A stretch of DNA of 13,884 nt from an uncultured Flavobacteriales bacterium (GCA_946479125.1 CAMLET010000024.1:1-13884), one strand, 5' to 3'. Counted from the first letter of the stretch, positions 1 through 8,408 are shown. Made by a program: numbers and translations. Notes: a model not told the origin generated them from the sequence alone.

Positions 1-15
1 TCGCTTGAATTCCAT

Positions 16-36
16 ATGGCGACCGGTAGGCGCCAT
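16..36 (+). terminator. Possible terminator hairpin at the window edge, oriented for the plus strand
   Basis: ATGGCG at 16-21 pairs with CGCCAT at 31-36, and CC/GG extends the stem past a bulged A, leaving a GGTA loop. TTTTAT follows on the plus strand. It could end a convergent plus-strand gene lying left of the window. The T-run is short and no such gene is visible, so the call is tentative. Confidence 0.3.
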
Positions 37-83
37 TTTATCTGTGCATCTGTGGTATATGTTGCTTTATGAATTTAAATAGA

Positions 84-115
84 AAACGGGCTACTCAAAA
101 GTGAATAGCCCGTTT
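84..115 (-). terminator. Rho-independent terminator of the M60 peptidase gene
   Basis: A perfect 10-bp stem (84-93 with 106-115; AAACGGGCTA on the minus strand) is followed on the minus strand by TTCTATTT. It lies 21 bases after the TGA at 137-139 that ends the severed sorting tail. This position suits the full-length frame better than the premature stop and supports the view that the gene once ended at 137. Confidence 0.8.
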
Positions 116-136
116 CCATACCGTTTATAATGAATA

Positions 137-256
137 TCATTCTTTAATAAACTTCACTCTGTAATTGCTGTTGGCGTTAGCAATTGTCAAAACATAAGTT
201 CCAGACTGAATGTTTATCAAGTTCTTATTGATTGCGTTTTAAATATTGTCAACAGA
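137..256 (-). pseudogene. Severed C-terminal tail of the T9SS type A sorting domain of the M60 peptidase
   Basis: Reading on past the TGA at 257-259 without changing frame gives five residues (SVDNI), then TAA at 239-241. A run of 33 residues follows, including NKNLINIQSGTYVLTI and ending in RVKFIKE, before TGA at 137-139. The G-x-Y-V-L-x-I strand and the basic last residues are the usual end of a T9SS type A domain. They complete the KVYPNP...GLDGRLVFTYT part encoded by the main gene. Each stop can be explained by one C-to-T transition (CGA to TGA, CAA to TAA). The stretch has no start codon of its own and is best read as decayed coding sequence, or as two base-call errors. Confidence 0.8.
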
Positions 257-3193
257 TCATGTGTACGTGAATACTAATCTTCCGTCTAAACCAATAATTT
301 CGGCAGCGTAATTTCCTGTTGCGTTTTTAAGATCAAGTTGAAGTGAATTTCCTTTTCCAACTGGATTTGGATAAACTTTCAGTTCAGAAATAGTATTGTC
401 TTCCAGGGAAAGTACGCTTGCAGGATATACTAAAATACGTTCACCATCAAAGCCTACTGCGTAAACTGCGTGTGCATTAGCCGGATAATAAATTTCCGTA
501 GTCTGATTTGTTACATCTCCTGTTCCTGAAATAGAAACATAGATCAATTGATAATTTGCATCGTAAGTCTCATATGCAACCGCATTATGCCATTCTGTAT
601 GTGCAGTTGTAAGGTAATCGCCATTCAATGTTACACCAACTCCTGTTACACCGCTTAGTGATGCTTGATTTTTAAACATATCTGTACTGTGAGCCGAGGC
701 GTAGTGAATAACTGGTGAAACGGGTTGCTGATAACCTTTGCTTGCAATGTAAGCTTTCGTATCATCAATTTGCTGTTGTGTAACGGTTAACTGCTCCACT
801 CCATAATCGTCAATTGGAATATCGATTGGCTTTAGGAAGCCCGTTTTTTCGAAGAAATCAGTCAAATCTTCTTCAACTGCATCACAAGTGTTTTTCACGA
901 AGTTTAATAGCAATTCCCCGTTGGTTAAATCGTCAGAATTGACGGTGTTTCGTGAAATTTCGGAAACAATTCCGTACCAATGTGCATAATCGATTCCGGT
1001 GTAGCTCGAAGGATAATCAAATGAAAGAATAGGAGCATTTCTGGAAGCTCCTGCTAATTGATAGTAAACTTCCAATTGCCAGAACGGAACCAATACTTTA
1101 AATACATCATAATCCGCATTTCCTTGAAGTGCTTCGTTGTTGACAACCGTATTCAGGATTGCTCCATTAATTCGACCACCTTCAATCTCAGCCATTCCAG
1201 TTACAGGCTCAAGTTCTTCTTCCTCTAAACGCGTGTATGGATGATTTCCTGAATTCATGTTGTAGTTCACCCAAACTGAATGCACGTTGTTCGTTACTTC
1301 TGTTGTTCCAATCCATTTCAAATCTGGACGTAACTGATTTACGTGACCATATTCGTGAGCAATTCCCCAAATACCCAATTCATCAGGATTAGTAATGGAT
1401 TCTGCTCCCCAATCTAAATCTAAATGAACTCCAAGTCCACCAGCGTACCAACCGCCTCCGTGCTCATTGTAAGTCAGCTGACGATTCTTAGGTGAAATGT
1501 TGTATTTGAAGAATCCCATCATCATTCGTTCGTGCTGAACAATGGTATCGTATTGCCCGATCAGCTTTAAGGCATCAAACGGTGATCCGCCTCTCAAGGA
1601 CTCTTTTTCATAAACCAAATGTGTGTATTTACCACGAATGTCGATATACGGATAAGATGTTCTTGTCAATAAATCTGGCCATTCACTGTTCGATGAGGTT
1701 TCTCTGTCGAAGTAACCGTTGATCTTTCCTGAAACGATGTTAATCTCCACGTCATTCAGCGAACTGTTATTGTTGAAGTAAGAAATGTAAGCCATTCCGT
1801 CATTCGTCAGATCAAATACGTTTAATCCGTTGTGCAAAGTGTAATAAGAAACAGCGCTTCCCTCAAAACCGGTTTGGAAATCTTTTACAGCCAATAGAAC
1901 TGATGCAGAAGAAGGAATGTTTCTTGCGAATAATGCTACTTTGTCTCCGTTCTCAAAAACAATTCCGGTTGAGTTCTCAAAGTTATCATACGTTCCAATT
2001 TTCAAATTGTCGTTGATACTTGAAAGCGTTGGATATACTTCGTAAGATTGAACGCGGTACTGATGATCGTAAGTTCCGTTAAAGATACATTGTGCCAGTT
2101 GCTTGTAAAAAGGGGCTGAAATGGTATCGATATGGGCTTGAGTGATATTTGGAAGCAAAGCCGAGTAAAGGTTGTTCGCGAACACATTCGTATATGGAAT
2201 GGATGCACTCGAATTTCCAGCAGTGAAAAACTGCATTTCAGCGCAGCTCGCAAGATCAGAATAACCGTCTGTAATAGTGATCTGAATGTTCAATGGAGTA
2301 ATTTGACTTGGAAATTGAACTACTGTGGGTGTTTCTGACTGCGCAAAATCGAAGTTAGTTAAGGGTTGAAATGTACTATTCCCAGAAGTGTTGTAAGCGA
2401 TGGATACATTTCCGAAATTTCCATTGTAACCACCATCTGTTCTTGGAATGTATTTCAAATAGTCGATTGGTGTTGTTCCATTTAAGCGGTAATTCAGGAT
2501 CACTGGAAAAACGGTATTTCCTCCCCATGGAGAATGATACCATGTGTTCAGATCGTTGTCGAATGAAGCATCAATGTTTTCGCCTGGCTGGTATTGATTT
2601 GCGAATGAGCCGGCAGCGGAAATAGTTGCCATTACATCATTCGCTCCGTTAACGGATAGAGCAGAAGTGTTGATGGCACAATCAACTCCATCGCTTCCCA
2701 TCGTGTAAAGTGTATTCGAATAAGAGTTCATTTCTGCACAGCTGGAAAGATCTGAGTAACCTTGATTCACTTCGAACTTAACCGCATACGGGTTTTGGAT
2801 TGCGACCGGAAGGATAATCTCTTTGTCCTGATTATTGGCAGCCCAGGTAACATTTCCCTGAATTAGAATAAAGTTGGTTGGAGCACTTTGTGTACTATAA
2901 TAAATGCTGACATTTGTCCAAACACCATTCAACCCTGATTGACGAGGTGTATAGACAATTCGTCCTATATCCAGAACCTGTGAGGTAAAGTAGTAGGTAA
3001 GTGCGTCAGGAATTCCGTCCTGTCCCCATTTGGAGTGATAAACAGTGGAATTGTCATTGTCGATGGAGTTTGCAGCCTCGTCTCCCGGTTGTGCCGGTTG
3101 AAGTGAAGTCACTGCGTAAACAGGGACCTCGATGGTTTGTGCAAACGTGAGAAGTCCGGAGAACAGACTTAGAACTGTAAGCGTTGTTTTCAT
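257..3193 (-). CDS. Secreted M60-family (enhancin-like) zinc metallopeptidase with discoidin-type domains; T9SS sorting domain truncated
   Basis: A 978-residue protein. Residues 1-19 form a signal peptide, probably cut after FAQ. Two F5/8 type C (discoidin/CBM32-like) domains follow at about 33-160 and 198-326. They share YHSxWG (52-57, 219-224), an NVSI(Y/A)Y strand and an ending GYSDL(S/A)SCAEM (145-155, 310-320). The M60 catalytic region spans about 395-700. The zinc motif HEYGH is at 613-617 and a likely third ligand is E632 in TEVTNN, which fits the family signature HExxH(8-28)E. M60 enzymes are known to act on mucin-type glycoproteins; the substrate here is inferred only. A T9SS type A domain begins with KVYPNP (939-944), but the frame stops at TGA 257-259, in the middle of that domain. 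The matching tail lies in the same frame at 140-238 behind a second stop. As it stands the protein should reach the periplasm but lack a complete outer-membrane export signal. The gene is monocistronic, with a terminator downstream. The family call is firm; whether the gene is functional is open. Confidence 0.9.
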   Translation of the reverse strand: MKTTLTVLSLFSGLLTFAQTIEVPVYAVTSLQPAQPGDEAANSIDNDNSTVYHSKWGQDGIPDALTYYFTSQVLDIGRIVYTPRQSGLNGVWTNVSIYYSTQSAPTNFILIQGNVTWAANNQDKEIILPVAIQNPYAVKFEVNQGYSDLSSCAEMNSYSNTLYTMGSDGVDCAINTSALSVNGANDVMATISAAGSFANQYQPGENIDASFDNDLNTWYHSPWGGNTVFPVILNYRLNGTTPIDYLKYIPRTDGGYNGNFGNVSIAYNTSGNSTFQPLTNFDFAQSETPTVVQFPSQITPLNIQITITDGYSDLASCAEMQFFTAGNSSASIPYTNVFANNLYSALLPNITQAHIDTISAPFYKQLAQCIFNGTYDHQYRVQSYEVYPTLSSINDNLKIGTYDNFENSTGIVFENGDKVALFARNIPSSASVLLAVKDFQTGFEGSAVSYYTLHNGLNVFDLTNDGMAYISYFNNNSSLNDVEINIVSGKINGYFDRETSSNSEWPDLLTRTSYPYIDIRGKYTHLVYEKESLRGGSPFDALKLIGQYDTIVQHERMMMGFFKYNISPKNRQLTYNEHGGGWYAGGLGVHLDLDWGAESITNPDELGIWGIAHEYGHVNQLRPDLKWIGTTEVTNNVHSVWVNYNMNSGNHPYTRLEEEELEPVTGMAEIEGGRINGAILNTVVNNEALQGNADYDVFKVLVPFWQLEVYYQLAGASRNAPILSFDYPSSYTGIDYAHWYGIVSEISRNTVNSDDLTNGELLLNFVKNTCDAVEEDLTDFFEKTGFLKPIDIPIDDYGVEQLTVTQQQIDDTKAYIASKGYQQPVSPVIHYASAHSTDMFKNQASLSGVTGVGVTLNGDYLTTAHTEWHNAVAYETYDANYQLIYVSISGTGDVTNQTTEIYYPANAHAVYAVGFDGERILVYPASVLSLEDNTISELKVYPNPVGKGNSLQLDLKNATGNYAAEIIGLDGRLVFTYT

Positions 3194-3368
3194 TTTCTAG
3201 TATTTTGAAATAAGGTTCTTCAAATAAAATAAAATAAGCTTTTGTCGACCTTGTTAAAAACGTTAATTACAGGATCCCAAAACGGTTTAGTATAATTAAT
3301 TCTAGCAGAGATTGGTAGCGATTTTGATACCTAACTATTGAAGAAAAGAAACTTGACACGTCAATCGC

Positions 3369-3441
3369 AAACCAAATCTGAAACATGTGAAACAAAATCC
3401 AAGACGTTGTGAGGTGTTTCCAAGTCCGTTGAAAGGTAGTG
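3369..3441. repeat. Intergenic repeat unit A, copy 1 (73 bases)
   Basis: It starts AAACCAAATC and runs through GTGAAACAAAATCCAA and CCAAGTCCGTTGAAAGGT. A second copy lies exactly 150 bases further on (3519-3591) with 9 mismatches in 73 positions by hand alignment. It lies in the 538-base gap between the OmpA-family gene and the M60 gene. The start of that gap (3194-3368) is AT-rich leader sequence in which I see nothing specific. Short minus-strand frames across the repeats give near-repeated peptides, but these look like products of the repeat and not a gene. Confidence 0.85.
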
Positions 3442-3509
3442 CGAACGAATATGCAACCACTTCCAGGTCCATTGCAAGGTAGTGCGAACGAATGTGTAAC
3501 CACTTCCAT
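3424..3509. repeat. Tandem repeat of two 43-base units (unit B), nested between the A copies
   Basis: Units 3424-3466 and 3467-3509 differ at 5 of 43 positions. Each starts GTCC(G/A)TTG and contains AAGGTAGTGCGAACGAAT and AACCACTTCCA. The word TTCCA-N-GTCC-(G/A)-TTG recurs at about 3418, 3461, 3504 and 3568 and links units A and B. The 43-base period is not a multiple of three, which argues against coding. With two units and no spacers, it is not a CRISPR array. Confidence 0.85.
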
Positions 3510-3518
3510 GTCCGTTGT

Positions 3519-3591
3519 AAACCAAATCCAAAGGATGTGAAACAAAATCCAAAACGTTGTGAGATACTTCCAAGTCCGTTGAAAGGTCGTG
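3519..3591. repeat. Intergenic repeat unit A, copy 2 (73 bases)
   Basis: This direct copy of 3369-3441 is offset by 150 bases at about 88% identity. The mismatches cluster in two short patches (3529-3534 and 3564-3567), while GTGAAACAAAATCCAA and the CCAAGTCCGTTGAAAGGT core are intact. The divergence suggests an old duplication or selection on the core words. Confidence 0.85.
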
Positions 3592-3610
3592 TAAACTCAT
3601 CGGAAATGAA

Positions 3611-3624
3611 AATGAGTACTCATT
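3611..3624. promoter_or_regulatory. Perfect 14-bp palindrome, possible protein-binding site
   Basis: AATGAGTACTCATT is identical to its reverse complement. It sits between the repeat mosaic and the terminator of the OmpA-family gene. It has no loop, so it would suit a dimeric DNA-binding protein better than an RNA hairpin. A partial extra arm (ACTCAT at 3595-3600) lies next to it. No regulator is identified. Confidence 0.3.
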
Positions 3625-3680
3625 GGGTTTAGGTCATATAGCTTCTGCGCTCTCCGTGCCCGTCTGCGGGACAAACAAAA

Positions 3681-3710
3681 AAACGGGCTGCTCTTTCGAA
3701 CAACCCGTTT
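3681..3710 (-). terminator. Rho-independent terminator of the propeller-OmpA transcription unit
   Basis: A 13-bp stem (3681-3693 with 3698-3710, two G-U pairs) is closed by a GAAA tetraloop on the minus strand and followed by TTTTTTTGTTTG. It starts 21 bases after the stop of the OmpA-family gene. It shares the AAACGGG stem base with the terminator at 84-115. Confidence 0.93.
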
Positions 3711-3731
3711 CTTTATTTTATTGTGTGTTGA

Positions 3732-6239
3732 CTATTGGAATACAACTGTCATTTCTACACGTCTGTTTTTCTGACGACCTTCTGGCGTATCGTTAGTTGC
3801 GATTGGTTGAGTTTCACCGAAGAACAATGTGTTCAATCGAGCTGCATCAACTCCTTTACTTACTAAATAAGCTTTAACCGCTTCAGCACGTTGCTTAGAC
3901 AATACTAAGTTTTTCTGTGCATCACCAACGTTATCCGTGTGACCAGCAATCTGAAGTTTCCATTCTTTCTTCTTGATCAACAACGCTGCCAATTCATTCA
4001 ATGATGCGAAAGACACATCTTTGATAATTGCATTACCTGTGTTGAACTCTAAGTTTTCGAATGCTGTTTTCAAGATTTCAGCCTCTTCAACCGCAATCTT
4101 AGGACAACCTTTGTTTTCGATAACTCCTTTAACTGTAGGACAATCATCATCCTTGTCAAGAATTCCGTCACCATCAGTATCCTGGAATGGACATCCTTTG
4201 TTGTTCAATGGACCAGCCAAGTAAGGACAATCATCGTCTTTGTCGATCAATCCATCTTTATCTGTATCAGGCCAAGGACAACCGTTGTTTTCTTTCGGAC
4301 CAAATTCTGTAGGACAGTTATCAACGAAGTCGAACAATCCATCATTATCTGTATCAGGACAACCTTGGTTAGCAATTGGACCTGGATTTTCAGGACAAGC
4401 ATCATCAGAATCTTTGATTCCGTCACCGTCTTTATCAGGACAACCGTTGAATGCTGCTAAACCTGCTTCGTCTGGACAATCGTCATTCGGATCAATAATA
4501 CTGTCGTTATCTCTATCCGGACAACCTTTGAACGCAGCTAAACCAGCTAAGTCTGGACAAGCATCATCTTTGTCAATGATCTTATCACCGTCTCTATCCG
4601 GACATCCTTTGAATTCAGCTAAACCAGCGTCGTCAGGACAAATATCTTCAGTATCCTGAATTCCGTCACCATCTCTGTCCGGGCAACCTTTGAATGCCCA
4701 AACCCCTGGTGTTTCTTTACACTCGTCAATTTTGTCAGAGATTTTATCACCGTCTCTATCTTCTGGTTCCATGTAAAGAATAGGAACTCTTAATCCAGCG
4801 AAGAATTCTGTTCCATGAACTTTTCCACGAGCGAACAAAGAATTGAAATCAACAACTCCAATTGTAAGAGGTCCTAAACGGGCAGCCATACCAGCTTTCC
4901 AGCCGGAATATTGATTGACCGATATAGGAACATGGACGCCAAACCAGGCGTGATCAAAACTAGGAGTAAGTACAAACTGAGTTGGAATTTTTACGCGATC
5001 AGCATTTTTCTTTCCGATTACGTTGATCATTCCTGTAGCATTCACATAGAACCATTTCCAAATGTGGTAGTCAGCTTGTAAGCTAACCGCAGTTGGTGTA
5101 TTCATGAAGTATTTTTGTCCACCTTCTTCAGCTCTGGACCAACCAGTTCCTGGAGTGGTAACCAAACTATCAATTAGCGTGTCAAGTGCCGAAAGTGAGT
5201 TTACCTGATCAAAGATGTTTAGGTCTAACTGACTTGCACTTACGTTGAAGTTACGTGTCAATTCACCCTTTGTAAATCGCATTCCACCAATATCAACGAT
5301 AGATGCTCCTAAACGTAATTCATACTTCTCTTTTGAACGCATCCAAAGATTAGTTTGGTTGTCCATGTCGTATTTGTACTCTTTCCACTTCGGACGCCAT
5401 TCGTAAACAAATCCAAGGTCTAAACCAAGGCCTAAACGAGAAGCCGGTTTGAAAGATCCTGACTCACCTAAGTTGTCTAAGTTGTTTGAATAACCGTATT
5501 TGAAACTTCCTTGAATATAAAGCGCAGTATCTTCACTTGAGATGTTATATTTCATTTCATCTGTGTATACATATGCAGAAGCAATTCCTTGTAAGAATTT
5601 TAAACGTCCACCTGCTTTGAAGAAATGTTCACCATCGTCTTTAATAACCTGCCCATAATTGAAACCGTATTCGTTCCAAAGCATCATATTACCGTTGACA
5701 ATTTTGTCATCAATATCCAGATTCCAAAGTGCCTGGAAATCAAGACCATTTTCAGCAAGTGTCAATAGTTTCATATCCATATCATCAAGGTTGGTAATTG
5801 ATCTTACTTTGTAAGAAAAACCAACTGCGATTTTAGGATTGATATGGAATGCGAAATTTAAGATGTCGATTTGTGTATTGAAATACATTCCTCTTGATCT
5901 TGCATTCGAATTGTAATCTTCATAATTGAAAACTGTTCTGTCATACAGGGTTGAATCTGGAGACATCCATGTTGTGTCTGTAGTGAACGACTTTTTCCAC
6001 CATGCCGGTAAAACAGAAGCATCAAAATACTTCACATTTTGCCAAGCACCAACGTTTACGCTTGCTAAGTTCAAATCGAACTTAAATCGACCATCAACGA
6101 AACTTGCAGGTTGATTATCCAAAGCCATTACACCAGCATAGTTACTGCTGTGAACACCCAAATAATTTTGTGCATGTGCGAGATTAACGAAAGCAATTAG
6201 AAATAGTGGCGCAATCCACCTTAGTAATTGTTTTTTCAT
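3732..6239 (-). CDS. OmpA-family outer-membrane protein with eight thrombospondin type 3-like repeats
   Basis: An 835-residue protein with a signal peptide cut after AHAQ (24). Residues 25-490 are rich in aromatic, alternating strands, as expected of an outer-membrane beta-barrel; this resembles the Bacteroidota DUF5723 region, though that name is from memory. Residues 494-713 hold eight units of 27-29 residues of the form DxDxDGxxDxxDxCP...GCP, starting at 494, 521, 548, 575, 602, 629, 658 and 687. These are acidic calcium-binding TSP3-type repeats with two cysteines each. The OmpA C-terminal domain (about 726-835) has the peptidoglycan-contact motif GHTDNVG (766-772), N777, R784 and the late NRRV (825-828). 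The protein probably ties the outer membrane to the cell wall. The start lies 12 bases after the stop of the upstream propeller gene, so the two are likely co-transcribed. A strong terminator follows. The domain calls are secure; the exact role is not. Confidence 0.93.
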   Translation of the reverse strand: MKKQLLRWIAPLFLIAFVNLAHAQNYLGVHSSNYAGVMALDNQPASFVDGRFKFDLNLASVNVGAWQNVKYFDASVLPAWWKKSFTTDTTWMSPDSTLYDRTVFNYEDYNSNARSRGMYFNTQIDILNFAFHINPKIAVGFSYKVRSITNLDDMDMKLLTLAENGLDFQALWNLDIDDKIVNGNMMLWNEYGFNYGQVIKDDGEHFFKAGGRLKFLQGIASAYVYTDEMKYNISSEDTALYIQGSFKYGYSNNLDNLGESGSFKPASRLGLGLDLGFVYEWRPKWKEYKYDMDNQTNLWMRSKEKYELRLGASIVDIGGMRFTKGELTRNFNVSASQLDLNIFDQVNSLSALDTLIDSLVTTPGTGWSRAEEGGQKYFMNTPTAVSLQADYHIWKWFYVNATGMINVIGKKNADRVKIPTQFVLTPSFDHAWFGVHVPISVNQYSGWKAGMAARLGPLTIGVVDFNSLFARGKVHGTEFFAGLRVPILYMEPEDRDGDKISDKIDECKETPGVWAFKGCPDRDGDGIQDTEDICPDDAGLAEFKGCPDRDGDKIIDKDDACPDLAGLAAFKGCPDRDNDSIIDPNDDCPDEAGLAAFNGCPDKDGDGIKDSDDACPENPGPIANQGCPDTDNDGLFDFVDNCPTEFGPKENNGCPWPDTDKDGLIDKDDDCPYLAGPLNNKGCPFQDTDGDGILDKDDDCPTVKGVIENKGCPKIAVEEAEILKTAFENLEFNTGNAIIKDVSFASLNELAALLIKKKEWKLQIAGHTDNVGDAQKNLVLSKQRAEAVKAYLVSKGVDAARLNTLFFGETQPIATNDTPEGRQKNRRVEMTVVFQ

Positions 6240-6251
6240 AAAGAGTAGTTT

Positions 6252-8405
6252 TTAATGTAATTGATAACGGAACAAATAGCCATTGGAGCCTGTTATTAAA
6301 GAAAGTCGACCATTTTCATTGTTTTGGAAGACCAATTTTTCAGAACCCTCAAAGACTTGTTTGTAAGCTTCGTTACCATTTATGGTGTAAATATAACTGT
6401 TATTTGAAATTCCGTCCAAAATTCCCACAAAGGTTTGTCCTTTATTTGAGCGAATCAGATAAGCGTCCTGTATATTTCGTAGCGGTGAGTTAAATTGAGT
6501 GATCATATTGCCTAAACCGTCTACAACATAAATATGCTGGTTTTGTGTCAAAAAGAAGAGTTCCTGACTTTGTCCTGCTTTGTAGCGAACCATTTTATTG
6601 ATGTTGCCAATGAGCACAGTTGATCTGCCATTTTCGCCGTAACGAACGAACTTGTTGTTTTGAACACCAACCGGAAGAATGTTCTGATTGAAATGTGCTA
6701 GGTACCAATCGCCTTCACCCAAAGCAAAGCTTCTCAGTTTGGTTTTCTTCTTCATGTTGAAAGTAAACCAGGTATTATCTGCAATCGCATGTGCCAGCCA
6801 GCCTCTTCTATCGACAGAGATATTTAAAACCGCGTTGGAATTTGTCCCAATGGATAAGTTCGCGATTTTCTTTCCAGAAGTGTTGTAAGCGTGAATTTGC
6901 CCATCCGCAACAACAGCAATCATAGTTTGTCCGTTGGCAGAGAAAATGGAAGCCGACGATTGAATATGATTGAATTGAATCGGGAATCCGGCCATTTCGT
7001 TACCTCCACTATTTAAGAAGTGCAATTCGGTTTCCGTTGGAATACAAACGCTTTGCGTTCCGGGAACCAGAATGGGTACACCAACAATTGGATTGTCGAA
7101 TGTTTTTGTCCAGCGTAGTTGATCACTATTTGTCAAGTGAATCGAATTGGCATCTGTAGTGGCATATACCAAAGAAGTGTTTTCAATTGCGAGAATACTT
7201 GTGATTCTTCCATCCAGACGAATCGGTGCAATCTTCTCTATTTCTTCATTTTCGTTCGACTCATCATCTGACAATTGGTCAATTACAGTATGCAGTGTTT
7301 TGGTCAAACAGCTTTTTGTAATATGTGTTTTGTTGTCGAAATAGCGGTACGAAACTTTACGCGGTGTATTTCTGAAAATTTCCAACTTACGACGTTCCGA
7401 TTGCTCCAGGGTATTTCCGGTTTCGTAGTTTCCAAGCAAGGAATTGATAATGGATTTCGAATCGGATATCAGTGCATACCCGTTGAAGATTTCGATGTTG
7501 CACTTTCCGTTGAACAATTGAAGTGGAATTTGCGCATTCAATTCTCCCTTGGTTTCGCTTCCGGCAACCAGTTCTATCTTACTTTCCAGAACAGAAATAG
7601 GATCTTTTCCAAGCGCAAAATCTATGATAATACACTTTTCACCTTTTTGTTCTATGATCACCATTCCTGAGTTCATGGACTCCAAAAGGGGAGATGCTCC
7701 ATCAACGTTTTTCAGATAATCTTTTTGATAGAAGGTATAACTATCGAAGTCCATTGGAATGAAACTTTGGAAGAACTCTTGGTCGTCGACAAGTGGAAGT
7801 GCCCCAATAGATTGTTGTGAAACGTATTTTACTTTACTATTGCTTAAAGTATAAGCGTTTTCAATGATATAGCTTTTCGGATCTTTCGAATCACTACGTT
7901 TAACCAAACTAGCAGAACTTTTTCTGTCGATAAAATTCCAATCTACAATGGATGTTTCGTTTTCGCTCAGATCAGTGAGACTAAGTGCCAAAAAATTGTC
8001 CTGAAATCTACCTTTCCAGCCATTTGAAATGCGAATGTCTTTTCCGCCTTGCTGTGTAACTCCGTAACCCATTTTTGAGAAATAGGCTTTGATTCGTTGA
8101 ATTGTCCACGGCTTACTTCTCTCTAGAACAACCAGTTTTCTTGAAGAAGAAAAGTAAAAATGCTGAACGCGTTCCGGTTGAGCAAGAACCTGAATGTAGA
8201 AAGGTTCCGTTTGTACAAATCCATATTCCGGATTGTTGTATTGTAATTCCTTTGGTTTGTGAACTACCAAAACGGAAGTATCAAGATCACTAAAAACAAC
8301 AGAAGGCGAAGGAGCAATTCCGTTGGTACCAATGGTGATAGCAACGTAGAAAATCCAAGCCAGAGCTGCAATTCCTAAAAACGAAAGGAGCGATTTATTC
8401 AGCAT
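6252..8405 (-). CDS. Membrane-anchored protein of unknown function with probable C-terminal beta-propeller
   Basis: I chose ATG 8403-8405, giving 717 residues. An in-frame TTG at 8427-8429 would add eight residues, but the hydrophobic segment (about 6-26, LLSFLGIAALAWIFYVAITI) fits best right after the ATG. This is an uncleaved-looking anchor that would leave the rest in the periplasm. Residues 30-380 are a mixed region with no motif I recognise; a DUF3352-like fold is possible but weak. An acidic linker (SDDESNENEEIE, about 379-390) leads into about 325 residues of short repeating strands, such as LHFLNSGGNEMAGFPI, IHAYNTSGKKIANLSI and IYVVDGLGNMITQF. These look like PQQ/WD40-type propeller blades. 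The gene lies 12 bases upstream of the OmpA-family gene, and joint work in the envelope is inferred from that. No enzyme signature is visible. Confidence 0.8.
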   Translation of the reverse strand: MLNKSLLSFLGIAALAWIFYVAITIGTNGIAPSPSVVFSDLDTSVLVVHKPKELQYNNPEYGFVQTEPFYIQVLAQPERVQHFYFSSSRKLVVLERSKPWTIQRIKAYFSKMGYGVTQQGGKDIRISNGWKGRFQDNFLALSLTDLSENETSIVDWNFIDRKSSASLVKRSDSKDPKSYIIENAYTLSNSKVKYVSQQSIGALPLVDDQEFFQSFIPMDFDSYTFYQKDYLKNVDGASPLLESMNSGMVIIEQKGEKCIIIDFALGKDPISVLESKIELVAGSETKGELNAQIPLQLFNGKCNIEIFNGYALISDSKSIINSLLGNYETGNTLEQSERRKLEIFRNTPRKVSYRYFDNKTHITKSCLTKTLHTVIDQLSDDESNENEEIEKIAPIRLDGRITSILAIENTSLVYATTDANSIHLTNSDQLRWTKTFDNPIVGVPILVPGTQSVCIPTETELHFLNSGGNEMAGFPIQFNHIQSSASIFSANGQTMIAVVADGQIHAYNTSGKKIANLSIGTNSNAVLNISVDRRGWLAHAIADNTWFTFNMKKKTKLRSFALGEGDWYLAHFNQNILPVGVQNNKFVRYGENGRSTVLIGNINKMVRYKAGQSQELFFLTQNQHIYVVDGLGNMITQFNSPLRNIQDAYLIRSNKGQTFVGILDGISNNSYIYTINGNEAYKQVFEGSEKLVFQNNENGRLSLITGSNGYLFRYQLH

Positions 8406-8408
8406 ATT

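Noticed and set aside
137..259. Recoding of TGA or TAA as sense codons in this organism
   Set aside because: Other genes in the window end normally at TAA, and two different stops would both have to be read through at one locus; point mutation or base-call error is simpler.
3205..3235. Promoter of the M60 gene in the AT-rich leader (TTTATTTG)
   Set aside because: It differs from TAnnTTTG at a key base and no TTG stands at the right distance; the region is too AT-rich for the match to mean much.
3369..3591. CRISPR-like array
   Set aside because: Only two copies of each unit, no spacers of even length, and no cas genes nearby.
3361..3600. Minus-strand frame (79 codons) with repeated peptides across the intergenic repeats
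   Set aside because: The repeat in the peptide comes from the 150-base DNA duplication. The 43-base unit breaks the frame, an overlapping frame also stays open, and there is no leader, domain or supported start.
4240..4659. Plus-strand frame of 139 codons with regular SLSGQPLNAAKPA-type repeats
   Set aside because: It is the antisense shadow of the calcium-binding repeats of the OmpA-family gene, and the repetition is inherited from them.
7275..7670. Plus-strand frame of 131 codons
   Set aside because: It lies wholly inside the propeller-protein gene on the other strand and shows no recognisable domain or start signal.
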